Below are positions 40,740 to 48,408 of a DNA stretch of 64,000 bases, one piece after another. The notes under the pieces were generated by a model, which was given only the letters and a program-made list of their open reading frames with translations, searched no databases and had not been told where the DNA came from. Source of the stretch: Sva-07 sp963716235 (GTDB lineage Bacteria > Actinomycetota > Acidimicrobiia > Acidimicrobiales > Ilumatobacteraceae); contig CAVQTE010000008.1 in the NCBI GenBank assembly GCA_963716235.1, positions 62,001 through 126,000 on the forward strand, in the 5' to 3' direction. Within the stretch, counting starts at the first letter, position 1; every line of letters starts with the position of its first letter. A program made the translations under genes and the position numbers.

Positions 40740-41395
40740 AAGAGGCGGAGGTCGTCGGGCTTCATGCCTCGGAGTTCGTCGTAGTCGACTTCGACCCAGC
40801 GGAAGCCGCGTGATTCCGCGAGCACCTTGGCCTGAGGCTTCACGACCTGGGCGACGAACACGCCGCGGATCTCACCCAACGACGAGTCGAGCTTGAGCCG
40901 TTCGATGTAGCGGGTGAGCTGCTCGACCCCGTCGATCTCGCCGCGGCGTTTCACCTCCACGGCAACCACGGTGTCGGACTCGTCGCGACACACGAGGTCG
41001 ATCGGGCCGATCGCCGTCGGATACTCCCGGCGCACGAGTGTCAGCCCGACTTCGATGGCGTGGGGGCTCGCCGCCAGGAGTTCCTGAAGGTGTGCCTCGA
41101 CACCGTCCTTCTGCAGGCCGGGATCGTCGCCGAGCTCCTCGGCGACGTCGCTCAGCACCTCGTGCAGGGTGATGGTCAGGGTCTCCTGCTTGGGGTTCGT
41201 GACCACCCAGTGATCGCCGTGATCGACGAGCGTGTTGGGTGCGTTCATCCAGTTCAGCGGCTTGTAGGCGCCGCCGTCGGCGTGGATGGCCACACACCCG
41301 TCGGCCTTGACCATGATGAGGCGGGTGGCCTCGGGGAGGTGGGCGTCGAGGCGACCCGAGTAGTCGACCGAGCAGCGGGCGATGACGAGACGCAC
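40736..41395 (-). CDS. nucS: Endonuclease NucS (EndoMS), mismatch-specific
   Basis: Makes double-strand cuts at mismatches and replaces MutS/MutL-type repair in many actinobacteria and archaea. 219 residues from GTG 41395. N-terminal DNA-binding/dimer half (RLIMVKADGCVAIHADGGAYKPLNWM) and C-terminal nuclease half with PIDLVCRDESDTVVAVEVKRRGEIDG split across the motif, giving the Asp, Glu and Lys of a PD-(D/E)xK-like site. Full length. Convergent with the lipoprotein gene and 11 bases downstream of nothing else on its strand. Confidence 0.92.
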   Translation of the reverse strand: MRLVIARCSVDYSGRLDAHLPEATRLIMVKADGCVAIHADGGAYKPLNWMNAPNTLVDHGDHWVVTNPKQETLTITLHEVLSDVAEELGDDPGLQKDGVEAHLQELLAASPHAIEVGLTLVRREYPTAIGPIDLVCRDESDTVVAVEVKRRGEIDGVEQLTRYIERLKLDSSLGEIRGVFVAQVVKPQAKVLAESRGFRWVEVDYDELRGMKPDDLRLF

Positions 41396-41406
41396 GACGG
41401 GTGACG

Positions 41407-43041
41407 CTACCTGGCGAGCCGCGGCCGCTCGGTTTCGACGTGATCACGCATGCGCCGCTGGATCAGCTCGCGGCGTTGCTGCAGCTCCCGGTACGTCAGG
41501 CGGTTGACGCTGGCGTCGAGGCCCATGCTGGCGCGTACGCCGTCCATGTCGAACTCGACGGTGGTGGGATCGACGCCGAGTTCACGCCCGAGGCGTTCGC
41601 CATGCTTCTGGGCGAACAGCATCGAGATGTTCGCAACCTCGCCGAGGATGTCGAGGTCGGGCGCCAGCCGAGCGATCGCACCGTCGAGGAACACCATGTT
41701 CTTCACGTAGAGCATCAGCTCCTTGGGGAGCTTGGCGCCGTAGCCGAGCAGGGCCTTGACGACCCGCTGGACCTCTTTGACCATCTCCTCGCCGGTGAGC
41801 GTGGTGGGGTCGATGACCTCCTCGTCGAGTCGCAGGTCGCGGATCACGGCATCGATGTCGGTGTCCATGGGGAGCGCGCCGAGATCACGCAGCGCTGCCA
41901 TCTGTCCGCGGGTGTCGTTGGTGGTGGCGCCGAGCATCAAGCGCAGGAACGCGTTCCGACGGGCGCCGGTGAGGCGACCGACGATCCCGTGGTCGAGCAG
42001 GGCAGTGCGACCGTCGGCCATCACGAACAGGTTGCCGCCGTGCAGGTCGCCGTGGAAGATGCCCTCGACGATGGCGCCCTCCATGAAGGCGATCATCGCG
42101 GTTCGGACGACGTCTTCGGTGTCGATGCCGGCGTCCTGCATGCCGACCACGTCGTCGAAGTTGAACCCGTAGATGCGCTCCATCACGAGGACGCGACGCG
42201 TCACGAGCGAGGGGTGCGGCCGCGGGACGATGTAGCGGTCCTGGCCGAGGTCGTGGAGCATGGTCGCGATGTCGAGCATGTTGGCGGCCTCCATCCGGAA
42301 GTCGAGTTCCTCGACAATGGTCTCACCGAACAGCTCGACCAACGTCGGCGGGTTTGCCAGCGCCGCGACCGGGATCCGACCGACGAGGTGGGGTGCAAGC
42401 CATGCCATCACCTTGAGGTCCTTGCGCACGAGCGACGCAACGGTGGTGCGTTGGACCTTCACCACCACTTGTTCACCGGTCAGCAGCGTGGCTGCGTGGA
42501 CCTGGGCGATCGACGCAGCAGCGAGCGGGGTCTCCTCGAAGTGACTGAACACGTCCTCCAGCCGGGCGCCGAGATCCTGCTCGACAGTGACGCGGACGAC
42601 GTCGAACGACTCGGGCTTCACCTGGTCGCGGCACTTCTTGAATTCGGCGACGAGTTGGGCGGGGAACAGGCCGTCGCCGGCAGAGATGATCTGGCCGAGC
42701 TTGATGTACGTGGGTCCGAGCGTCTCGGCGGCAACCCGCAGCCGGTGCGAGATCTCCGCCTGGCTGGCCTCGGCGTCGGCGAACTTTCCCCGCCGCTTCT
42801 TGATCATCCATGGTGTGATCGCCGTGCCGAGGTGCCCGACGACGGTGATGACGCGGAGGCCTGGTGGCAGTCTGCGGGGTCCGGTGAGTTCGGGAACCTC
42901 GGCTTGCGCCTGGCGCCGAAGCGTGGGCGGGAGCGCCGACCACGTGATGTGATCACGGTCGAGTACCCACGGGCCGTGCTCGGTGAACGAACCCCAGGCG
43001 AGATCCGGCGGGTGGGCGGTCTCGGCTGGTACGGAAGTCAC
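41407..43041 (-). CDS. UbiB/ABC1-family atypical kinase
   Basis: 544 residues from GTG 43041; longer starts to 43272 would run into the divergent VOC gene. The family motifs are ETLGPTYIKLGQIIS (KxGQ), the Ala-rich loop PLAAASIAQVHAA, EELDFRMEAANM (ExD), FHGDLHGGNLF and LLDHGIVGRL, so the ATP-binding and metal residues look intact. There are no clear membrane spans at the C-terminus, unlike E. coli UbiB. These proteins are linked to isoprenoid quinone or lipid metabolism, but the role here is unproven. Confidence 0.85.
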   Translation of the reverse strand: MTSVPAETAHPPDLAWGSFTEHGPWVLDRDHITWSALPPTLRRQAQAEVPELTGPRRLPPGLRVITVVGHLGTAITPWMIKKRRGKFADAEASQAEISHRLRVAAETLGPTYIKLGQIISAGDGLFPAQLVAEFKKCRDQVKPESFDVVRVTVEQDLGARLEDVFSHFEETPLAAASIAQVHAATLLTGEQVVVKVQRTTVASLVRKDLKVMAWLAPHLVGRIPVAALANPPTLVELFGETIVEELDFRMEAANMLDIATMLHDLGQDRYIVPRPHPSLVTRRVLVMERIYGFNFDDVVGMQDAGIDTEDVVRTAMIAFMEGAIVEGIFHGDLHGGNLFVMADGRTALLDHGIVGRLTGARRNAFLRLMLGATTNDTRGQMAALRDLGALPMDTDIDAVIRDLRLDEEVIDPTTLTGEEMVKEVQRVVKALLGYGAKLPKELMLYVKNMVFLDGAIARLAPDLDILGEVANISMLFAQKHGERLGRELGVDPTTVEFDMDGVRASMGLDASVNRLTYRELQQRRELIQRRMRDHVETERPRLAR

Positions 43042-43095
43042 CCCGACATGATGCCGGATTCTCGAAGATTCGTCGCCGCGAGGCAACATCGGGTC

Positions 43096-43596
43096 ATGAC
43101 CGAACGACCATTTCGCGTACTGGGGCTCCAACAGATCGCCATCGGCGGGCTCGACAAGGGTGCGCTCGCCGGACTCTGGACCGGGCTGCTCGGTGTCGAG
43201 AAGGTCGGTGATTACGTGAGCGAGTCGGAGAACGTCGACGAAGACATCCTCCGCTTGGGCGAGGGTCCCCATACGGTGGAGATCGACCTGATGCAGCCGC
43301 TCGATCCCGAACGATCACCCAAGGTGCACGTGCCGACGCTGAACCACGTCGGTGTGTGGATCGACGATCTCGCAGCGTGTGTCGACTGGCTGACGGAGCA
43401 GGGCGTGCGGTTCACGCCGGGTGGCATTCGTAAGGGTGCCGCGGGCCACGACGTGTGCTTCATCCACCCGAAGGGCAACGACGCCACGCCCCGAAGTGGT
43501 GAGGGCGTCCTGATCGAACTCGTCCAAGCTCCACCTGACGTGATCGCAGCCTGGGCTGAGCCCGCAACTGGCTGCATCGATGTCGGTGATCCGTGA
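43096..43596 (+). CDS. VOC/glyoxalase-superfamily protein
   Basis: 166 residues from ATG 43096. Two beta-alpha-beta-beta-beta modules: LQQIAIGGLDKGALAGLWTGLLGVE and LNHVGVWIDDLAACVDWLTEQGVRF, ending GVLIELVQAP. Metal-ligand positions (Gln in LQQIAI, Glu in VEIDLMQ, His in LNHVGVW, Glu in LIELVQAP) fit a methylmalonyl-CoA epimerase/glyoxalase I-like site, which makes it a possible MCM epimerase, but no mutase lies nearby. The IS21 element begins 68 bases after its stop. Confidence 0.8.
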   Translation: MTERPFRVLGLQQIAIGGLDKGALAGLWTGLLGVEKVGDYVSESENVDEDILRLGEGPHTVEIDLMQPLDPERSPKVHVPTLNHVGVWIDDLAACVDWLTEQGVRFTPGGIRKGAAGHDVCFIHPKGNDATPRSGEGVLIELVQAPPDVIAAWAEPATGCIDVGDP

Positions 43597-43734
43597 GGTG
43601 CAAGACAGGACGTTGTCCTTTGGACGGCTTCTCATCGATGAGCGAGCGCTCCGTTCGCCGATGTGTCGGTGACGCTCGAAATCTGCGCGTTTGTGCCGGT
43701 CGAAAAGTGAACAGTTGATGTTCTGTTCGCCAGG

Positions 43735-44540
43735 TTAGTTGTCGGTGTCGCTGGTGGTGGTCCGGATGCTGGGCAGGGTGTCGATGCCGCGGTTGCGGAG
43801 CCGGTAGCTGGCGCCTTTCAACGTGAGGACGTCGGCGTGGTGGACGATTCGGTCGATCATCGCGGCGGCGACGGCTTGGTCGCCGAACACGCCGCCCCAG
43901 GCCGAGAACGGCAGGTTCGAGGTGAGGATCAGCGAGGCGTGTTCGTAGCGCGATGACACCAGTTGGAACACCAAGTTGGCGGCGTCTTGTTCGAAGGGGA
44001 GGTAGCTGACTTCGTCGATGATGATGAGCCCGTAGCGGCGCAGCCGGGCGAGCTCGGCGGGGAGTCGTCCGAGGCGGTGGGCTTCGGTGAGTCGGGCGAC
44101 CCAGTCGACGGCGGTGGCGAACAGGACCCGGTGGCCGTGGTGGGCGGCGATCACGCCGAGGCCGGTGGCGAGGTGGGTTTTGCCGGTGCCGGGCGGGCCG
44201 AGCAGCACGACGTTGCGGGCCTCGGTCAAGAACGCGCCGGAGGCGAGCGCGGCGATCTGCTGGCGGACTGCGGGTTGGTGGTCCCAGTCGAAATCGTCGA
44301 GGGTCTTGGGGGCCGGGAACCCCGCCCAGCGGATCCGCTGGGCGGCGCCCGACGCGTTGCGCGCTGAGACTTCGGTTCGAGCACGGCGGCGAGGTAGTCC
44401 TCATGCGTCCAGCCGGCATCGCGGGCTTGGTCGGCGAGCCGGGCAGCGGCTTCGGTGATCCGTGGTGCTTTCAACGCGGCGGCCAGGAAGTGGATCTGCT
44501 TGACGGCATCCGAGGGTGGTGGCTGTTTGGCGCCCATCAC
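43735..44540 (-). pseudogene. istB: IS21 helper ATPase IstB, frameshifted
   Basis: IstB/DnaA-like AAA ATPase that assists IstA. The N-terminal piece reads ALKAPRITEAAARLADQARDAGW and HEDYLAAVLE; after about 44370-44382 the frame must shift to read EVSARNASGAAQRIRWAGFP, then Walker A LLGPPGTGKTHLATGLG and Walker B LIIIDEVSYLPF. Downstream residues are intact to the stop at 43735. One base appears lost at the junction. This could be an inactivating mutation, an error, or an unusual programmed shift. Start ATG overlaps the istA stop. Confidence 0.8.
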
Positions 44541-45745
44541 GCGACTCCCAGCCCGTCGAGCCCGAATGCTCGGTCGTAGTCGGCGAGATCACGAACGAGG
44601 TGACCGTCAGCGACAGCGCGCGGTTGGTTGAACAGTTCACGCAGCAGCCGGGCGCCCTCGACGTGAGCGGGATCGGTGACGGTCATCTTGCGGGCCCAGA
44701 CCCGCGAATGGTCGGCCACGATCCGGCCGTCGAGATGGACACGAACACGTTCGAGATCCGCGGTGACAACGACCTGGCGGCCGATCGCGTTCGGGTCAAC
44801 GGAGTAGTCGCTGGTGTCGACTCGCACGTAGTAGTCGCGTCCGAGTCGGATCTGGTTGTGCCAGCCGAGCGGCGGCGGGACCGGCGGCAACGCCAACATC
44901 GCTGCCCGATCGGCATCAACCAGATCGATCGGACGGGCCTTGATCGTGCGCACCTCACGGCCATTGGCTGTTTGGAGCCACGCGTTGAACTGGGCGTTGA
45001 AGTCCGCCGGCGAGTCGAAGCTGCGACCCGGCATGAACGACGTCTCGAAGAACCCGTTGCGCCGCTCGACGATCCCTTTCGATTCAGGATCGTGCGGCTT
45101 GAGTTGATGCAACCGGGTCGCCAAGGTCCCACAGAACTCGCCGACGCCTGCTGCGAGTCGGCCCCGACGACCGATCCCGGACTCGTTGTCCCAGATCAAC
45201 CGGCGCGGCACCCTGCCCAGGTCCTGCAGCAACGACCACGTCCCCAACAACAAATCCGGCGTCTGACACGTTGGCAGCATCCGCCCGGTCGTGAACCGCG
45301 AGTGTGCGGCCACGATCACCAGCACCGGCAACAACCCCTTCGTGCCGTCCTCGAGCGGGATCCGCTCAGGCGGGAACCACAGATCACACTGCGCCGCGTC
45401 ACCCGCCGCCCACACCAGCCGATCAGCCGGATCCGGGCGACGATGCTCCGGACGCAGGCGGCGCACATTGTCACGGAACCACGTGATCGACCCCGACCAG
45501 CCCACCCGCTCGGCGAGCACCGTCGCCGGCATCTCCGGATGCTCCTCCAGCAACGCCCGCACCCGCGCCTCGAACGGCGCGAACGACGTCACCGCCGGTG
45601 TCCGCTCGTACCTCGGTGGCGCCGACGACGCCACCGCCTTGCCCACCGTCGTGCGCGAGATCCCCAACCGCTCAGCGATCTGCTTCTTCGGCACCCCCTC
45701 CGCAGCGAGACTCCGAATCAACGCCCAATCCTCCACAGTGATCAC
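44537..45745 (-). CDS. istA: IS21-family transposase IstA
   Basis: DDE transposase, 402 residues, intact. The N-terminal helix-turn-helix is EGVPKKQIAERLGISRTTVGKAV; the catalytic core shows AGDAAQCDLWFPPERIP (first Asp), RRLIWDNESGIG (second Asp) and DPESKGIVERRNGFFE (Glu). The C-terminal beta-barrel region YSVDPNAIGRQVVV is present. It starts 66 bases inside the right end. Its stop overlaps istB (ATGA), the classic IS21 arrangement. Confidence 0.93.
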   Translation of the reverse strand: MITVEDWALIRSLAAEGVPKKQIAERLGISRTTVGKAVASSAPPRYERTPAVTSFAPFEARVRALLEEHPEMPATVLAERVGWSGSITWFRDNVRRLRPEHRRPDPADRLVWAAGDAAQCDLWFPPERIPLEDGTKGLLPVLVIVAAHSRFTTGRMLPTCQTPDLLLGTWSLLQDLGRVPRRLIWDNESGIGRRGRLAAGVGEFCGTLATRLHQLKPHDPESKGIVERRNGFFETSFMPGRSFDSPADFNAQFNAWLQTANGREVRTIKARPIDLVDADRAAMLALPPVPPPLGWHNQIRLGRDYYVRVDTSDYSVDPNAIGRQVVVTADLERVRVHLDGRIVADHSRVWARKMTVTDPAHVEGARLLRELFNQPRAVADGHLVRDLADYDRAFGLDGLGVA

Positions 45746-45994
45746 ACTCCAATCTTCGAGTGTTCACTTTTCGAGCGTCGCTACTGACCAGTTTTCAAGC
45801 GTCGTCGACACGATGACCGGGCGTGAGAACCTGGTGTTCTTCGAAGCGATGGGGTGGCTGTCGCGCAGGGCCCCTGGCGCTCGCTCCGATCTTCGAAGAC
45901 CTTCCAACATCTATTCGCATCGGGGATCAGCTCGAAGTCGCGACCTTGAACGTCGATTCGATTACTCGAACGGGTGCATTGGCGGTCGTCCGCT

Positions 45995-47164
45995 TCAGTC
46001 CCACAGCGGAACCAGCTCCGCGTGTACGCCAAGTGCTCGGAGTTCGGCGGCGATCTCGTCGCGGTAGACAGGATTGGCGATCAACACCGTCGTCGGCTCG
46101 ATGTCGATCAGATTCTTCGGTGACCCGATGACGTGTGCCGTGCCTGGTACACCGGCGCCCACCTTGCGCGGGTTGACGTCGACAACCGCCGACACCCCTG
46201 GAATGTCCGCGACCAGGTTGAGGTAGGTCATCCCCTTGGAGCCTGCGCCCCACAGCGCCACAGGCCCTTCGGCCGATCGCGCGCTCAGATCGTTGCGAGC
46301 TTCCTCGATTCGACGAACAGCCGCACGACCGAACTCCTCGGCGTCGGCAACGGCTCGCTCTACAGCGAAAACGTCCGGGAGCGACTTGAGCTCGATTGAG
46401 AGGCTGGGCGTCGCTTCGCACCAGAGGAACTGATCTCCGAAGGCCGCACCCATCGCTGTCACGTCGAGCCCAGCGAGCCGGCAGGCAAGATCGAGGGAGG
46501 AAGGCACGAAGTACGAGAGATGCTCGTAGATGAGGTCCCACAGTGCACAGTGCTGGATCATCAGCTGCCCATTGGGAACTTCGCAGTAGACCACCCCGTT
46601 CGTGCGGGTCACGGCGAGGCGCTGCGCCTGGAGTGCGGCGACAGGATCGTCCAGGTGTTCGAGCACGTGCTGCGAAAGAGCGAGTGAGACCTGGAACGAG
46701 CCGTCGTCGGGGAACCGGTCGGTGGAGATCGAAACCGATCCGTTCTCCGGGGCGCCAAGCCGTTCGGGATCGTAGCTGGGGTCCCAGCCATATGCGTGGT
46801 CGACGCCTTCGTCGCACAGCATGGACAGGAAGTGTCCCGGCCCCGATCCGAGCTCGGAAACCGAGGCGCCCCGCAGATCGTGGTTCGACACGAGTTTGGC
46901 TGCGAGGGAACGAGCGAATGATTGGAAGTGCTCGGAGAAGTGCAGGGTGTTCTCGTAGGCCGCGTCATAGTCGAGTAGCTGCTCATCGAAGGAACGATTG
47001 AACATGTGTCCGCACACAGTGCAGACCACGAGGTCCATGTCGCCGCGCGGCACGTCCAGCGCGTCCTCGGGTCGGACCTGGGCGTTGATCAGTACCGGGA
47101 GCCCGGACAGCGACAAGACGTCGTCGTTCTCGTTGGAGTGGCACACCGGGCAGGAATCGACCAC
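45995..47164 (-). CDS. SAM-dependent sugar C-methyltransferase 1
   Basis: 389 residues from GTG 47164 with AAGGAG six bases upstream; the longer frame is not supported. Domain order is that of TylC3/TcaB9-type nucleotide-sugar C-methyltransferases: N-terminal zinc motif SCPVCHSNEN...CTVCGHMFN, SAM domain (SVSELGSGPGHFLSML), and C-terminal domain with VALWGAGSKGMTYLNLV. The usual YHEH catalytic segment reads LIYEHLSYF, so the first Tyr/His pair is altered while the EH is kept. Twelve bases after the next gene upstream; same operon as the other two. Confidence 0.85.
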   Translation of the reverse strand: MVDSCPVCHSNENDDVLSLSGLPVLINAQVRPEDALDVPRGDMDLVVCTVCGHMFNRSFDEQLLDYDAAYENTLHFSEHFQSFARSLAAKLVSNHDLRGASVSELGSGPGHFLSMLCDEGVDHAYGWDPSYDPERLGAPENGSVSISTDRFPDDGSFQVSLALSQHVLEHLDDPVAALQAQRLAVTRTNGVVYCEVPNGQLMIQHCALWDLIYEHLSYFVPSSLDLACRLAGLDVTAMGAAFGDQFLWCEATPSLSIELKSLPDVFAVERAVADAEEFGRAAVRRIEEARNDLSARSAEGPVALWGAGSKGMTYLNLVADIPGVSAVVDVNPRKVGAGVPGTAHVIGSPKNLIDIEPTTVLIANPVYRDEIAAELRALGVHAELVPLWD

Positions 47165-47175
47165 GTCGTGCTCCT

Positions 47176-48408
47176 TCAGAGTGCCGTGAGTTCGGTGTCG
47201 ACGCCGAGCTCCACCAGCTGGGTAGCGATCTCGTCGATGTAGATCGGGTTCATTGCCACGACGAGATCCGGTTCGAGTGCTCGCAGCGCTTCGGGTGCGA
47301 TGATCTCGTGACTCGAGCCGACCATGAACTTGCCCCACTTGTGCGGATTGATGTCGACCGCGGCGGCGATTTCGTCGCCGAGAGCCAGGTTCGAGATGAA
47401 CGACACCCCTTTGGATCCGGAGCCCCAGATGACGGCCCTGCCGCCGGCCGAAGAGAGTGCCGAGATGCGCTCGCGCCATCCGCCGACGAGTTCGTCGTAC
47501 CCGCTGCGGAAGGCGTCGACACCGGAACGCAACCGGTCCAGGTCGTTCTCTTCCACGAGGGGGTGACCGACTGCGGGAATCGACGAGGGTCGAGCGGCGA
47601 TGAGCAGATACTGGTCGTCGTACTCGTGTGACAGCTCGAGTACCTCGAACCCGGTCCGGCGGAACAGCCGTGCGAGCGAGCCGAGGCTGAAGTACGAGCA
47701 GTGCTCGTAGTACATGTCCCAGAAGGCAACCTCGTCGAGCACGCGTTGCACGTCGGGCAACTCGAACAGGACGACTGTGTCCGGTCGGTCGCCGATCGAG
47801 GCTCGGATGGTGCTCATGAAGTCAGCCACGTTCGGGATGTGCTCGAGCGTGTGGCGACAGATGATCACGTCCGCTTCGAGGTGGGTGTACCGCTCGTCGT
47901 AGAAGTCGGCGATCCACTCGATGCCGGCGGCTTCGGGATCGTCCAGCCGCTCCGGATGCACACCCGGATCGATGCCAATGCAGTGCCCTGCACCGGCGCG
48001 GGACATTTCGACGAGGAACTCGCCCTTACCGCACCCGATCTCGAGCACGGTCCGGTCGGCGAGGTCGTAGTCCTTCACCCACCGCTCGGCGAGGTCGCGA
48101 GCGAAGCCCATGAAGCGAGATGAGAATCCCTGGGTCTCCTCGTACCGCTGCGAATACTCAGCCTGCCCCGGCGTGAACGCCGTATTGCTGATGAATCCGC
48201 ATGCGTCGCAGAACGCAATGCTGAGTTGTCCACGCGGAAAGTTGCTCGACTCGCTCGGATCATCGAGCAGGAGACAGCTGTTGGTCGGCACGCTGCCTTC
48301 CTCGAAGAAGACGCTGAGGGCGGCAACTCCGCACGCCGGACAGTCGGACTCGAGCGACCGGTCGGCGGTCGATCCACCCGCAGCAAAGAGACCAGGGTGG
48401 TCGGTCAT
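47176..48408 (-). CDS. SAM-dependent sugar C-methyltransferase 2
   Basis: 410 residues from ATG 48408, which overlaps the stop of the fusion gene (TGATG). Zinc motif SDCPACGVAALS and FCDACGFISN, SAM motif VLEIGCGKGEFLVEM, then RHTLEHIPNVADFM, the catalytic-type segment MYYEHCSYFSLGSL, and C-terminal AVIWGSGSKGVSFISNLAL with DINPHKWGKFM. It is a paralogue of its two neighbours. Predicted to add a methyl branch to a 3- or 4-keto sugar nucleotide. It is the least altered of the three. Confidence 0.87.
   Translation of the reverse strand: MTDHPGLFAAGGSTADRSLESDCPACGVAALSVFFEEGSVPTNSCLLLDDPSESSNFPRGQLSIAFCDACGFISNTAFTPGQAEYSQRYEETQGFSSRFMGFARDLAERWVKDYDLADRTVLEIGCGKGEFLVEMSRAGAGHCIGIDPGVHPERLDDPEAAGIEWIADFYDERYTHLEADVIICRHTLEHIPNVADFMSTIRASIGDRPDTVVLFELPDVQRVLDEVAFWDMYYEHCSYFSLGSLARLFRRTGFEVLELSHEYDDQYLLIAARPSSIPAVGHPLVEENDLDRLRSGVDAFRSGYDELVGGWRERISALSSAGGRAVIWGSGSKGVSFISNLALGDEIAAAVDINPHKWGKFMVGSSHEIIAPEALRALEPDLVVAMNPIYIDEIATQLVELGVDTELTAL

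Larger units (their letters stand above)
43664..45810 (-). mobile_element. IS21-family insertion sequence, 2147 bp, with 5-bp target duplication
   Basis: Ends read TGTCGGTGACGCTCGAAA on the left and, reverse-complemented, TGTCGACGACGCTTGAAA on the right. A second internal motif, TCGAAAAGTGAACA, occurs about 35 bases inside each end, as is typical of IS21 multiple terminal repeats. CGATG at 43659-43663 and 45811-45815 is the target duplication. The istA-istB pair fills the element. The intact duplication suggests a fairly recent insertion. Confidence 0.92.

Noticed and set aside
41401..43596. 731-codon rightward frame running through the UbiB region into the VOC gene
   Set aside because: Only its last part (from ATG 43096) is protein-like; the rest is antisense to UbiB, whose kinase motifs are intact.
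43735..44540. Two separate genes in place of istB
   Set aside because: The two frames together make one IstB, so they are one broken gene.
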